From: a virus
Direction: 5' to 3' (one strand)
DNA: 64,000 bases
IMG/VR virus record: IMGVR_UViG_3300025102_007089
Span: 16,614-80,613 of that record
Shown here: positions 35,033 through 44,074 of the stretch, piece by piece
Layout: the number at the start of each line of letters is the position of its first letter
How positions within the stretch are numbered: the stretch's first letter is position 1
The notes under the pieces: model-generated
Seen by the model: only the letters and a program-made list of their open reading frames with translations
Databases searched by the model: none
Told to the model about the DNA's origin: nothing
Position numbers and translations under genes: made by a program

Positions 35033-36857
35033 CTATTACTGTTAATTTAGCAGCTAACGAATTAGGGTTTATTAAGAACGGAAATTTAAAAAATGGTAAA
35101 GATACGTCTTGGTTAACTAAACTTATATCAGCAGATGGATAAAGAGGATTATAAGATATAAATGATATGCCACTAAAAGATATATTTTCGTTATTATTTC
35201 TAGTTTCTATTCTTTTTACACCTTCAACACTTAGTATTTCAGATACAAGAGTAGAGAGAGATAATTGCTGACCTAAGTTATTATTAGTAGGACCAAAAAA
35301 CTTTGTTATAATAGCTAAAATTCTTGATTTTAAAATTTCTTTATTAATTTTATTATTAGATTCTCTAACTATAACTAACTTTGTATTTTTAGATACTTCA
35401 GGTTCTAAGTCAACTTGATTAGAAAATCCTAAATCAAAAGCCATATAAATAGGGTCTCTTGGAACTACTTCATGACTAATAGTTTTTCTTTCTAAAGAAG
35501 AATCAACTATAAGCTTTTTAATTGAATTACTTAAAAATGGAGGATAGTCACCGTCTTTAGCTATATTAAATCTAGGTACTGTAAATATATTAATATTATT
35601 AAAATCACAACTATCAGAAAAGTTGACTTGATTAAGTAATACTCGATTTGATTTATCAGGATCTACACATATATTATAAAAATACTGTATATAATCATTA
35701 ATAAAGGTCTGATTACTAACAACTTTATTATCTATTAATATATTAGAGAAATTTTTACTTATAAAACCTTCGTAATCAGTTACACTAACAAGTCTTTGTT
35801 GAGAGCTAAATAATTTAGGTGCGTTTTCTCTTATTTCATCTACTGTTTCTTCTGTAGTTATAGGAGAAGACGGTTGTGGATTTTTAAAAGTTAAATTAGA
35901 ATTATTTGCTGATGATATAAATGTCGTAGAATCTTTGTTGGTATATGTATCATCAAATATTTCTCTTTGTCTAGAGCTATCATAAACGAAAAGCTTATTA
36001 CCGTTTATAGCATTTGTACTTACTATACCCCTTTGCCCGTCTGATAAAATATAATTTATAGATACAACGTCGCCCTTTGAAAGCTTTCTACCTGAAGTAC
36101 CATCACCAAATTTTATTTCAAAGTGACCATTTTCGTTCAACCGTTTTTCATAACACCTTGAATTATTATCTTTAATATATAAACTATCTACTTCGCTATA
36201 TTCATAATATAAACCAGAACTAGCTTCTTTAACATAAACACTAACAGTATCATCTGCTATAAATCTCCCACTATCTCCAGGGTCTAGAATATTATCAACA
36301 ACAAGAGTAACCTTTTCAAAATCAGTACCCTGTGCAGTATAATCAGGATATTCACTTACAGATCCTTGATATAGTATTACATTGTTATCAAGTTCAGTTA
36401 ATTTTTGCTCTTTTTGATCAGCTATAGTAAAGCTATAATCACTATTAAAGGTAAAAGGAATACTATCTACTAAGAAGAAAGAATATTTTTTAATAGTATA
36501 ATTACCTACTGCTAAGTCTGCATTTGCAGTAGCGTTTATTGAAGCGAGAGAAGTTTTTTTTCCAACAGGTTTATATCCTATAACCTTAACAATTTTATTC
36601 ATGTTTTCGTATAAGGTCGCCTGGTCGAAAGTAGATTCGGAAGCTGTATTATTTAAATAAAATAACAAAACATGATATGAATAAGCAATTATATCTATAA
36701 TAGCAGCTAAATTACTACCTTCAAAATTTTGATCAGTAAATTTTTCATTTTCATTTAAACGTTGAATAATGAAATCTTTCAAACTTACCGCGTCAAATGC
36801 TGCATATGCATCTTGCGGTAAGTTAAAATCTAAAAAATTATTGTTTTTATCAGCCAT
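35025..36857 (-). CDS. 6: Baseplate wedge protein gp6 (J-like)
   Basis: 610 residues, near T4 gp6 (660). The N-terminus (FEGSNLAAIIDIIAYSYHVL, LFYLNNTASESTFDQATL) and a later FKNPQPSSPITTEETVDEIR segment fit the gp6/J family, which forms the inner ring of the baseplate. In T4 it binds gp25 and gp53. The gp25 gene lies 2 bases upstream, as expected. Confidence 0.9.
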   Translation of the reverse strand: MADKNNNFLDFNLPQDAYAAFDAVSLKDFIIQRLNENEKFTDQNFEGSNLAAIIDIIAYSYHVLLFYLNNTASESTFDQATLYENMNKIVKVIGYKPVGKKTSLASINATANADLAVGNYTIKKYSFFLVDSIPFTFNSDYSFTIADQKEQKLTELDNNVILYQGSVSEYPDYTAQGTDFEKVTLVVDNILDPGDSGRFIADDTVSVYVKEASSGLYYEYSEVDSLYIKDNNSRCYEKRLNENGHFEIKFGDGTSGRKLSKGDVVSINYILSDGQRGIVSTNAINGNKLFVYDSSRQREIFDDTYTNKDSTTFISSANNSNLTFKNPQPSSPITTEETVDEIRENAPKLFSSQQRLVSVTDYEGFISKNFSNILIDNKVVSNQTFINDYIQYFYNICVDPDKSNRVLLNQVNFSDSCDFNNINIFTVPRFNIAKDGDYPPFLSNSIKKLIVDSSLERKTISHEVVPRDPIYMAFDLGFSNQVDLEPEVSKNTKLVIVRESNNKINKEILKSRILAIITKFFGPTNNNLGQQLSLSTLVSEILSVEGVKRIETRNNNENISFSGISFISYNPLYPSADISLVNQDVSLPFFKFPFLINPNSLAAKLTVIDE

Positions 36858-36859
36858 TT

Positions 36860-37348
36860 TTATATAAAGTTATATCCATTACTATTTAATACAGATCTAA
36901 GTGATAGTCCATATACATTAAGAGACGGTACGTTTATTTGTAGTGTAATATTATATTCCTGTTGATCCTCATTAGCACTTACTTCTACTTTTTCTAATTC
37001 TATTCGTGGTTCGAAGTTAGGTAAATTTTCTTCTATATCAGATTGTATCTCTAATTCAGTAAAAGGACTTACAGGATCGAAAATAAATCTTCTTAAATCT
37101 ATTCCAAATTCAGGGTTTAGAATTTTTTCTCCTGGTGATGTAAGTAAAGCATTTGCTATACTATTTTGTATTGACTCTATATCGTATAAACCTTGTACGT
37201 CTTTAAGCTCCTCTTTACGATTTAACTGACGATTAAAGGAGACTCTATTCTCAATATCAAGAAATAAGTCTTTATATAGATATTGCTGCTTAAGAGCTGC
37301 GTCTTCTGCCTCAGTAACTGATACTGAATCTATCTTAATTAAAGCCAT
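36860..37348 (-). CDS. 25: Baseplate wedge protein gp25
   Basis: 162 residues. SIANALLTSPGEKILNPEFG, then IDLRRFIFDP, is the hallmark of the gp25/W lysozyme-like baseplate family (a fold name only; no lysozyme activity is expected). It joins the wedge to the sheath. An ATTAAATA box lies 8 bases upstream. Confidence 0.92.
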   Translation of the reverse strand: MALIKIDSVSVTEAEDAALKQQYLYKDLFLDIENRVSFNRQLNRKEELKDVQGLYDIESIQNSIANALLTSPGEKILNPEFGIDLRRFIFDPVSPFTELEIQSDIEENLPNFEPRIELEKVEVSANEDQQEYNITLQINVPSLNVYGLSLRSVLNSNGYNFI

Positions 37349-37376
37349 TACTTATATATTTAATAAGAAACCTCTT

Positions 37377-37607
37377 TTAGACTTCCTCTTCATATTTTAA
37401 CTCTCTCTCACTATCATCTTGATATATATTTTTTAATATTTCAGCAGCTAAATCATCAAAGCTTTCTTCTTCCTCTTCCTTATCTGCTATATGTAATGCT
37501 GCAAGATATTTATTTTTAGCATCCTTTGTACCTTTTGTGCACCCAACCTTCTTTGTACCCTTATATACACAATACTTATTACCTTCTTTTTTAGCTTTAT
37601 ATGGCAT
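37377..37607 (-). CDS. Small late protein, basic head and acidic tail
   Basis: 76 residues. The N-terminus (KYCVYKGTKKVGCTKGTKD) is basic with two cysteines in a repeated KxVGC-like turn; the C-terminus is acidic (DSERELKYEEEV). I recall similar short proteins in marine T4-like phages. A TATAAATA box lies 12 bases upstream, giving a slightly longer leader than neighbours. Possibly DNA-binding in the head. Confidence 0.65.
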   Translation of the reverse strand: MPYKAKKEGNKYCVYKGTKKVGCTKGTKDAKNKYLAALHIADKEEEEESFDDLAAEILKNIYQDDSERELKYEEEV

Positions 37608-37619
37608 TTTTACTGTAAA

Positions 37620-37640
37620 TATTTATAGATTTAATAAATA
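37620..37640. promoter_or_regulatory. Divergent pair of late promoters
   Basis: Minus-strand TATAAATA (37620-37627) serves the 76-residue gene. Plus-strand AATAAATA (37633-37640) ends 5 bases before the ATG at 37646. Confidence 0.75.
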
Positions 37641-37645
37641 ATTAT

Positions 37646-37981
37646 ATGTCTAAACAACACAGAAATTTCGGTAAAGATATTCACCAACTAAACGAGACGT
37701 ACAACGAGATGTTGAACGGAGCGCATATGTTTCAAAATACAGGTAATCCTCAAGCTGCAGCTGATAGTATGAAGGAAGAAGATAGACCATTTTCTCCTAG
37801 TCACGGTGCACAAGATAAGATTCCATTTGAAGATAACGAAGATGATAAAGGTATTGATCATCTTAAGCATGCTTTAAAGATGCTCGGTAAGGCTAAGCTT
37901 ATGAAGCATCTCGAAGAGATGGAAGAGGATATCGAAGATGAAGAGTTTAATTTTAAAGGTGGTGATATTGAACACGACTGA
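37646..37981 (+). CDS. Late protein, apparently interrupted by in-frame TGA
   Basis: 111 residues up to TGA at 37979-37981. It begins MSKQHRNFGKDIHQLNETYN and has an acidic helical C-terminus (KHLEEMEEDIEDEEFNFKGG). The same frame stays open past the TGA for 64 more codons with normal composition and no usable ATG, GTG or TTG start, so the full protein would be 176 residues. The opening is like the 299-residue protein at 54668 (MSKKNDLYSLGEAYGNIL), a hint of kinship. Function unknown. Confidence 0.72.
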   Translation: MSKQHRNFGKDIHQLNETYNEMLNGAHMFQNTGNPQAAADSMKEEDRPFSPSHGAQDKIPFEDNEDDKGIDHLKHALKMLGKAKLMKHLEEMEEDIEDEEFNFKGGDIEHD

Positions 37982-38176
37982 GCTTCTCACATTAAACATC
38001 CTCAGTTTGGGGAGTCAGTCAAGAAAGTCCTTCACCATAGCTTAACTTCAGCAGGCGTTATTGAAGAATATTATGTTGAACATAACGGTAAATTAGCAAA
38101 AGTACTTGCTGAAGAAGTTACAGTAGTTCAATTAAATGAGCATGGTGGTAGCGGTAAGAAGAAGAAAAAGAAATAG
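37982..38176 (+). other. In-frame 64-codon extension after TGA
   Basis: Translation of this stretch in the frame of the gene before it gives ASHIKHPQFGESVKKVLHHS and so on, ending in a lysine run (GGSGKKKKKK) and TAG at 38174. It looks like coding sequence: hydrophobic helices, synonymous use like neighbours and no stop. Possible readings are readthrough, TGA in place of Trp TGG, a recent nonsense mutation, or a sequencing error. It is not a gene on its own as no start codon is present. Confidence 0.7.
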
Positions 38177-38196
38177 CGCAATTACGGCCGATCTGG

Positions 38197-38204
38197 CATA
38201 AATA
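38197..38204 (+). promoter_or_regulatory. Late promoter, CATAAATA
   Basis: CATAAATA ends 5 bases before ATG 38210; a second overlapping AATAAATA is too close to the start to be the functional one. Confidence 0.72.
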
Positions 38205-38209
38205 AATAT

Positions 38210-38788
38210 ATGGCTAAAGAAAAGAAGTTTGTAAAGCTCTTTGAAAATTATATGCGTAGATTTGAACGCGGCGGCTTTTTAGTAGGCGACGTTTTTAAGT
38301 TTAATGATGACTTTAAGAGTCATGACGCATATAAAGGTTTAGGAGATAACATTAAAGAGCTTATAGATGACATGATTGAATCAGGTCTTCATATTAGAGT
38401 TGTTAATATAAAAGATACAGACCCAGCTCGTTATCCTTCAAATGATCAAACTTCTTCTCTTAAAACAGTTTTAGACATAGCCTTAGATACCGGTGGAGGT
38501 CGTTTTTCTCATTATTGTTCTGTACCCTGTGGGTTAGGTCAACCTGTTCAATATGCTCCAAATTTATTACCTATTCCTGACGCTATGAGACGTAAGGATA
38601 ATGTTAATATTAAACCTGAAGAAGCAGAAGAGGATAAAGATAATATTCAAAATAAGACAGACAGGGGTAATGGTGAGCTGAGTAATACTGAAAGATCTTT
38701 ACCTAAGGACAATACCCAAATTCCATCACAGCCAGCTACCCCATCTCAAGAAGTAAATTCTTATACTAAGCAGTATATCCCTAGTTAG
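38210..38788 (+). CDS. Late protein of unknown function
   Basis: 192 residues. A folded N-terminal part (about 1-130) begins MAKEKKFVKLFENYMRRFERGG and includes LDTGGGRFSHYCSVPCGLGQ with two cysteines; the last 60 residues are polar and probably disordered (NIQNKTDRGNGELSNTER). Late box upstream. Converges with the secreted-protein gene, overlapping by 8 bases. No family recognised. Confidence 0.65.
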   Translation: MAKEKKFVKLFENYMRRFERGGFLVGDVFKFNDDFKSHDAYKGLGDNIKELIDDMIESGLHIRVVNIKDTDPARYPSNDQTSSLKTVLDIALDTGGGRFSHYCSVPCGLGQPVQYAPNLLPIPDAMRRKDNVNIKPEEAEEDKDNIQNKTDRGNGELSNTERSLPKDNTQIPSQPATPSQEVNSYTKQYIPS

Positions 38789-39878
38789 ACCAGTTAGAGG
38801 TAACTCTAGCTACTCCCCATGGTAGATTATTAACTACAGCATAATTAAAGAGTAATTCTGGACCTCCTGTCCCTTCTCTAGTTGCTAAGACATTCCAGCC
38901 AGTGAATGTATCATAATACTCAGATGTATAGCTTATACCGGCTTTACCAGGCCATGTAATTACAAAATAGAGATTATTTAGATTTTGCCCAAATCCCCAT
39001 TCAAGCATATTGTTGACCATAGCTGCTGGAGGTTCATTAGGATCAGTCGCTTTTTTAATTCTCTTAAATCCCGCAGGAGGCCAGGTAGTTATTATGCGCT
39101 GCGCCGGTAGCATATTGTTTGTAACAGACCATTTAGGAGCTTGTAAAAAGATAGCAGAAGATGATATTAACGTATAGCTATGATCTGTATTACCATCGCC
39201 TACCTTCTTCCACCCTTCAGTTAAAGGAGGAAATTGTTGCTTTAAAGTATAATAATATCCTTCCCATTTGCCTTCTCTTTGTATCCAAAATATATCACCC
39301 CTCGACTCATCTCCTTTTAACAGACCAGGTGAACTACTAATGTTAGCTTCAGCAAATGAAATCGGCACAGGTGTTCCTCTGTTTATAAGAGTCCAACTCT
39401 TATTTGAAATAATATTATTGTTTGCTCTATTTACGAAGCCTCCTATAGCTAATCCCCAATCTTCATTTCTTTTTGATTCATAAAAGAATCCTCGTTTTAC
39501 CATTGTTCCAGAGACGTCTTGGTCGCCATAACCTACAGCTCTCCAACCTCGAGTTATAGGAGGAAATACATCTCCTCCCGGACTCCAAAAAATTTGTAAC
39601 CATGTACCGTCTTCATTTGGCACCCATATAATGTCAGCATTTGCTGGGTTAGTATTACCTAGTACATAAGCAGCAGAAGATGGTCCAAATATTTTACCTA
39701 TTGATCTAGATACACTTCCATTAGGATTGACTGATGTGTTAAGGCCTATAAGTGTTAAAGAGTTAGCTCTTATTCTCTCAACTTCAAAACCTGATAAGTT
39801 AGAGACAGTCTGGGCTCCTAAAGGGGATACTATTGCTAATAATAATATTAAGAGCCTTATTAATAATAAAGGCTTCAT
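38781..39878 (-). CDS. Secreted repeat protein of bacterial type
   Basis: 365 residues with a clear signal peptide (MKPLLLIRLLILLLAIVSPL, likely cut after GA at 22). Two repeats are visible at about 81-133 and 194-245, sharing DI-x-W, a G-x-W, FPPxTxGW, VGxGxxD and a serine/threonine strand. The tryptophan-rich pattern resembles TIGR02597-type proteins that I associate with Verrucomicrobiota; that link is from memory and weak. A phage gene with an export signal is uncommon. CATAAATA lies 6 bases upstream, so it is expressed late. Confidence 0.7.
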   Translation of the reverse strand: MKPLLLIRLLILLLAIVSPLGAQTVSNLSGFEVERIRANSLTLIGLNTSVNPNGSVSRSIGKIFGPSSAAYVLGNTNPANADIIWVPNEDGTWLQIFWSPGGDVFPPITRGWRAVGYGDQDVSGTMVKRGFFYESKRNEDWGLAIGGFVNRANNNIISNKSWTLINRGTPVPISFAEANISSSPGLLKGDESRGDIFWIQREGKWEGYYYTLKQQFPPLTEGWKKVGDGNTDHSYTLISSSAIFLQAPKWSVTNNMLPAQRIITTWPPAGFKRIKKATDPNEPPAAMVNNMLEWGFGQNLNNLYFVITWPGKAGISYTSEYYDTFTGWNVLATREGTGGPELLFNYAVVNNLPWGVARVTSNWSN

Positions 39879-39884
39879 ATATTA

Positions 39885-39892
39885 TATTTATG
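39885..39892 (-). promoter_or_regulatory. Late promoter overlapping the gp44 stop codon
   Basis: Minus-strand CATAAATA includes the TAA of gp44 (39888-39890) and ends 6 bases before the start of the secreted protein. This switches an early gene's end into a late gene's start. Confidence 0.75.
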
Positions 39893-40808
39893 CTTTTTCT
39901 AAATTTATTAAACAGGCAAATGCATTAATTTCTTTATCTACAACGAAAGCGCTCTTATAAAGATGATCTGCTATAGTAGCTATCATAGCTTTCTTTTTAA
40001 TATCTTCCATTTTTTGATCATAGATATAATCTAAAAGATTCGCTAACAACGTATCATAATCACCTTGAAATCTATCTTCATTTTCTATCAAGTACTTTCT
40101 TAATTCGAGAGACTTACCCGCGGCTAGTCCTTCGAAGCACTTAGATAACAACTCGTTATCAGACACGTTACTATCAATAGAGAGGACTGAATCAATAACG
40201 CTTTTTTGAAGCTCGTTAATCGTTTTCCGTAGATCGGGGAAGTAACGCTTGACGAGTTGTATAAACTTTTTCTTTTGCTCATCACTTATATTTACATTTT
40301 CTTGTTTTAGAATACTATAACATCTTTTAACAGCTTGCTCAAGAACAGGTTTAAGATCTAATGACTGACATCTTGATTGTATAGCAGGTATAATTTTATG
40401 CTTATAATTAGCTGTAATAATGAATCTACAATACTTAGCATACGTTTCCATAGTATTACGTAACGCAGCTTGTGCTTGTGCTGTTAATCCATCTCCCTCA
40501 TCTAATATAACTACTTTTACACCACCATCAAATGACTTAGTTTGAGCAAAATTAGTGATATTATGTCTAATAGTATCGATACCAGACTCATCAGAAGCAT
40601 TAATATAAAGGTAATTACATCCGAGAATATCGTTAACAATAACTCTAGCAAGGGTGGTCTTACCAGTACCAGGATTACCAACAAAAAGAAGATTAGGTAT
40701 TTCATTTTTAAACCCTTTAATAATATTAAGAGTACGCTCATCTAGAATAATATCATCTAGCTTAGAAGGTCGATATTTTTCGACCCATATTTTATCAAAT
40801 TCAATCAT
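39888..40808 (-). CDS. 44: Clamp loader large subunit (gp44)
   Basis: 306-residue AAA+ ATPase that opens gp45 and sets it on primer ends. Walker A GNPGTGKT (44-51), Walker B DEGD (103-106), and arginine-finger SRC (145-147) are intact. It begins WVEKYRPSKLDDII, typical of RFC/gp44 proteins. The small subunit gp62 was not identified in the window. It follows dUTPase by 2 bases on the same strand. Confidence 0.93.
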   Translation of the reverse strand: MIEFDKIWVEKYRPSKLDDIILDERTLNIIKGFKNEIPNLLFVGNPGTGKTTLARVIVNDILGCNYLYINASDESGIDTIRHNITNFAQTKSFDGGVKVVILDEGDGLTAQAQAALRNTMETYAKYCRFIITANYKHKIIPAIQSRCQSLDLKPVLEQAVKRCYSILKQENVNISDEQKKKFIQLVKRYFPDLRKTINELQKSVIDSVLSIDSNVSDNELLSKCFEGLAAGKSLELRKYLIENEDRFQGDYDTLLANLLDYIYDQKMEDIKKKAMIATIADHLYKSAFVVDKEINAFACLINLEKA

Positions 40809-40810
40809 AA

Positions 40811-41239
40811 TTAACGACCAGATGAACCAAATCCTTTTTCACCTCTCTGACTTTCAATAATTTCACTTTCACTAGTCTCTACAGTATAGTTTCTATACAC
40901 AACAAATTGAGCAATACGATCACCTGCCTTAACCTCATAATCTTTATCAGTAAAATTATATAATTTAATTCCAGCATCTCCACGGTAGCCTTGATCTATA
41001 ATACCGGGATGAGGAAAGATACCATGCTTAAATCCTAAACCCGATCTACCTTCAACCTTTACCCAAAATCCAAAAGATATATAAGCAAATTTTAAACCTA
41101 CATCTACTACAGCAGAGCCTTTAGCAGGAATAGTAATATCCACTACCGAAGAAACATCTAATCCAGTATCGTTATCATGATTCTTACGGGGTAGAACTGC
41201 TTTATCGTTCGTTTTCTTAAACTTAAGTTCCATACTCAT
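40811..41239 (-). CDS. dut: dUTPase
   Basis: 142 residues, trimeric dUTP pyrophosphatase that keeps uracil out of DNA and feeds dTMP synthesis. All five motifs are visible: DTGLD, GRSGLG, PGIIDQGYRGDAG, GDRIAQ and RGEKGFGSSG. The start may be ATG 41239 or 41233. The upstream box does not have the late spacing, consistent with early expression. Confidence 0.94.
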   Translation of the reverse strand: MSMELKFKKTNDKAVLPRKNHDNDTGLDVSSVVDITIPAKGSAVVDVGLKFAYISFGFWVKVEGRSGLGFKHGIFPHPGIIDQGYRGDAGIKLYNFTDKDYEVKAGDRIAQFVVYRNYTVETSESEIIESQRGEKGFGSSGR

Positions 41240-41270
41240 ATTATATAAATACTAAAAAATATATCAACTG

Positions 41271-41278
41271 AATAAATA
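41271..41278 (+). promoter_or_regulatory. Late promoter, AATAAATA
   Basis: Ends 5 bases before GTG 41284, so it also supports that non-ATG start. Confidence 0.75.
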
Positions 41279-41283
41279 TATAC

Positions 41284-41727
41284 GTGGACGAAGATCTTAA
41301 TGATGCTGTTGATGATATTATTACCCAGTTAAAGGGTAATAAAAAGGTATCTCATAAGATTGAGGAGGAAGTTTTAAGTAAAGAAGATTTAGAGGATTTT
41401 TTAATTGAAAAGAGTAGTAAACTTATTAATAAATCTCTTAATATAGTGGATAATGTAAACGATTATATTAGTTCTGCTCCAGAAAATCGTGATGTTGCAG
41501 CTATGGCTGAACTTATTAAAGCTACTTCTTCTTCTATAGAAACATTAAACAAGTTACATACTGCTAAAGAGCGAAATGAGACTCAATTAGAAGTTAAAAA
41601 GATAGATGTTCAGAGTAAAGAACGAATTAGTATAGCAGACAATCAAACTAAAGTTCTACTTTCTAGAGAAGATATTATGTCAGCTCTAATAGAGGGCGAT
41701 GATAAGAGCGATGTTATAGATGTTTAA
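41284..41727 (+). CDS. Putative terminase small subunit (gp16-like)
   Basis: 147 residues from GTG. The central region (NKSLNIVDNVNDYISSAPEN, then AAMAELIKATSSSIETLNKL) is a long helical hairpin, and the segment after it (KKIDVQSKERISIADNQTKV) is coiled-coil-like, as in gp16 ring-forming subunits from marine T4 phages. The late promoter fits packaging. It is far from gp17 and this assignment is by pattern recall, so moderate. Confidence 0.5.
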   Translation: MDEDLNDAVDDIITQLKGNKKVSHKIEEEVLSKEDLEDFLIEKSSKLINKSLNIVDNVNDYISSAPENRDVAAMAELIKATSSSIETLNKLHTAKERNETQLEVKKIDVQSKERISIADNQTKVLLSREDIMSALIEGDDKSDVIDV

Positions 41728-42749
41728 TCGGTAATAGGTTCTTCTTTAACTTCTTCCCCACTACCTAATTGACCTTCAACAGTGTTAACTGTAAATATCT
41801 TATCATCATCACCTTCTATCTTAAACGTAAACTCCTTACGCTTATCTGATTCATATTGATTACCTATAAGATCAGTCTCTATTTCTGTTTCTTTAATTTC
41901 AATCTCTTCTATACCCTCTTCAGTATAAGATCTAGACATATAAATTAATTTTTTATCTACTGCAGCTCTTCTTGATTTAGCTTTATTCTTTTCGCTATCA
42001 AAATAATTTATTAAGCGATAAAACTTATAAACTTCAAAATCTTCTTCTCCTAAAAATTCTTTAACCTTATCAAAAATATCCTCACTTATTTCTTGGGCTA
42101 CTTTAAAGAATTCTACATCTGCTACCCCATAACACCCATGTGATCTAGTATTAAAACCATCAACTTGTTCTTCTTCTTTTCTTAAATCTTGAGATTTATC
42201 AATAAATGGTAAAGTATTATCAATATCAGTTAAATGTAAAGATGCATTATTAACTACATCTGATGTACTAGCAGTAGCAATACTTATTAAACCGTTTATA
42301 AAGGAAGTAGATTTATTAGAAGTTAAAAGGGCGTTATTAAAAGCTACCCCACCATCTTTAAAAAGTGGAACTGTAGTATTAGATCTTGCAAGATTACCAT
42401 TAGTACCTAAGGTATCGCTGTTTACCTTAAAGAACCTTTTTACTTCTCCAGGAGGCCTAGCTAACGAAATAGCATTAGCTGCTAAAGGTCCTGTAAAGAG
42501 TAATGATTTGTAATATTCAATAGATTCTATACTTATTTCTTTACCCTCTTTATCTATTTTATTAATAAATTTTTCTAATTGACTAATACCTATGTGATAG
42601 ATTTTTTTAAACTCTTCCATGAATTCCTTATCTTTATCTGAAAAAGCTTCTACTACTTCTTTCTCAATAAGTTCATCAAATTGTTCCTTAGTTCTTAATA
42701 AAGCTCTAAGAATTTCTACATTTTTAGTTATTTGTGGTTCGTCAGCCAT
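41724..42749 (-). CDS. Baseplate hub-region protein, unknown
   Basis: 341 residues. N-terminal half helical (EQFDELIEKEVVEAFSDKDK), a polar middle (about 105-200), and a beta-rich acidic C-terminus. Overlaps the gp27-like gene by 1 base, so it is probably part of the hub. No lysozyme or cell-wall enzyme motif is seen, so it is not an obvious gp5. Shares a TTAA at the stop with the convergent gene. Confidence 0.55.
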   Translation of the reverse strand: MADEPQITKNVEILRALLRTKEQFDELIEKEVVEAFSDKDKEFMEEFKKIYHIGISQLEKFINKIDKEGKEISIESIEYYKSLLFTGPLAANAISLARPPGEVKRFFKVNSDTLGTNGNLARSNTTVPLFKDGGVAFNNALLTSNKSTSFINGLISIATASTSDVVNNASLHLTDIDNTLPFIDKSQDLRKEEEQVDGFNTRSHGCYGVADVEFFKVAQEISEDIFDKVKEFLGEEDFEVYKFYRLINYFDSEKNKAKSRRAAVDKKLIYMSRSYTEEGIEEIEIKETEIETDLIGNQYESDKRKEFTFKIEGDDDKIFTVNTVEGQLGSGEEVKEEPITD

Positions 42750-44074
42750 TAGTCTATATCATCATCTATTTCAGTTCCAGGTCCTACATAAGTCTTTACA
42801 CATTGTATACTATTATGATATGTATCTCCTAAAAATTTATGCCTACACTTAGTAACTAGCCACCGACCAAGTAATTTTTTATCTACATCTACAGGATCAT
42901 CTGTTCTATAAATATCAATAAATTTACCAGCCGATCTATCAGTATCACCTAAAACTCCTATATTAAGAGTTAAATTATAAAATACTAAATTTGAAGTCAT
43001 TTCTGCTTCTGAAAGATTAGAAGTTTTTTGAAGAGAAAAAGGAGTACTTATAGTTCTAAACATTTCTTCTTTCTTATGCTTGTTTAAAGGTAAGAAAGGT
43101 TTGGGCTTACCACCTGTACTCTTAAAAACATCTACAAAGCTCTTAGTCCATTTCTCTTTTACCTCTTTTATTCTTTTTTCTCTCATTCCATGTTCTCCTA
43201 AAATTGGATCATAGCCTACAGATAAAAAATTCATAAAAAATTCATTGCTATAATCAAGCATAGGTGTAGTAAAATTTGTTTGAGGTAACTGAGTTTTATA
43301 TACATTTACCTCTGCGTCTGGAGGGGGATTATTCTTGTTAGGTTTTATCTTATCAACTAAGTCATTAGCTGCAAACCCTTCTAAAATATTGTCTTTATTT
43401 TCTTTAAATATTTTCGTTAACGGAGTTAAATTATATTTTTTAGCTTCTCTATCGAATCGTAAAAAAGATCTTGTAACTATATCTTCATCTTCAAAGTAAT
43501 AAATTTGAAGAAGATATTTTATAAGATCTGAATATCTAAAAGATGTAGGGGGTAAAATATGCTCAGGGAATATATCAATAGAATGAGAGCCTGGTTCAAA
43601 GTTTTCTTCATCTATTATATCTTCCCCTAAAATATCTTTTAATATTTGTTTAATTATATCACCTACCAATCCTCTAAATCTAGTACCATAAGGTATAACT
43701 TCATTTAGTTTAAAATACTTATCATCTAACAAGCTATATATTTTATAATTACCACCTCTATCTCTCTTAGCTGGGCTATTAACTTCATCGTTTAAAACAA
43801 AATTATATTCGAGCTTTTTACCACCCTGTTTATTTTTGAGTGAAAATGTAAACGTATCACGCCCATCACCTCTTGTTACTATATTATTATCAATAAAATC
43901 GTAAGGATTATTAATCATAATTTGAGCATTTTGAAAAGGCTCAAGTAAATTCTCACTCAAATCAAGAAGCTTTATCGCTGATTTAGTAAAACTTTGCTTA
44001 GTTTCTCCTTCAGCATCCTTTAAAAGAAACTCACACTCATAATCAGCTCCATTAATTTTAAAAACTTCACTCAT
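42749..44074 (-). CDS. Putative baseplate hub protein (gp27-like)
   Basis: 441 residues. The early segment SAIKLLDLSENLLEPFQNAQ followed by a long beta-rich middle and WLVTKCRHKFLGDTYHNSIQ near the C-terminus resembles hub proteins (gp27/gpD class), with a start of hub-like strands and a terminal tube-contacting barrel. It lies between gp53-like and another hub gene. No exact motif decides it. Confidence 0.5.
   Translation of the reverse strand: MSEVFKINGADYECEFLLKDAEGETKQSFTKSAIKLLDLSENLLEPFQNAQIMINNPYDFIDNNIVTRGDGRDTFTFSLKNKQGGKKLEYNFVLNDEVNSPAKRDRGGNYKIYSLLDDKYFKLNEVIPYGTRFRGLVGDIIKQILKDILGEDIIDEENFEPGSHSIDIFPEHILPPTSFRYSDLIKYLLQIYYFEDEDIVTRSFLRFDREAKKYNLTPLTKIFKENKDNILEGFAANDLVDKIKPNKNNPPPDAEVNVYKTQLPQTNFTTPMLDYSNEFFMNFLSVGYDPILGEHGMREKRIKEVKEKWTKSFVDVFKSTGGKPKPFLPLNKHKKEEMFRTISTPFSLQKTSNLSEAEMTSNLVFYNLTLNIGVLGDTDRSAGKFIDIYRTDDPVDVDKKLLGRWLVTKCRHKFLGDTYHNSIQCVKTYVGPGTEIDDDID

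Noticed and set aside
37979-37981. TGA as a reassigned codon across the genome, or selenocysteine
   Set aside because: Several genes here end in TGA and use TGG for Trp. The hairpin after the TGA is weak and its loop does not match a convincing bacterial SECIS, so neither idea is supported.
41724-44074. gp5-type tail lysozyme in the hub genes
   Set aside because: No lysozyme or peptidase catalytic motif was seen in either protein; a puncturing enzyme may lie outside the window.
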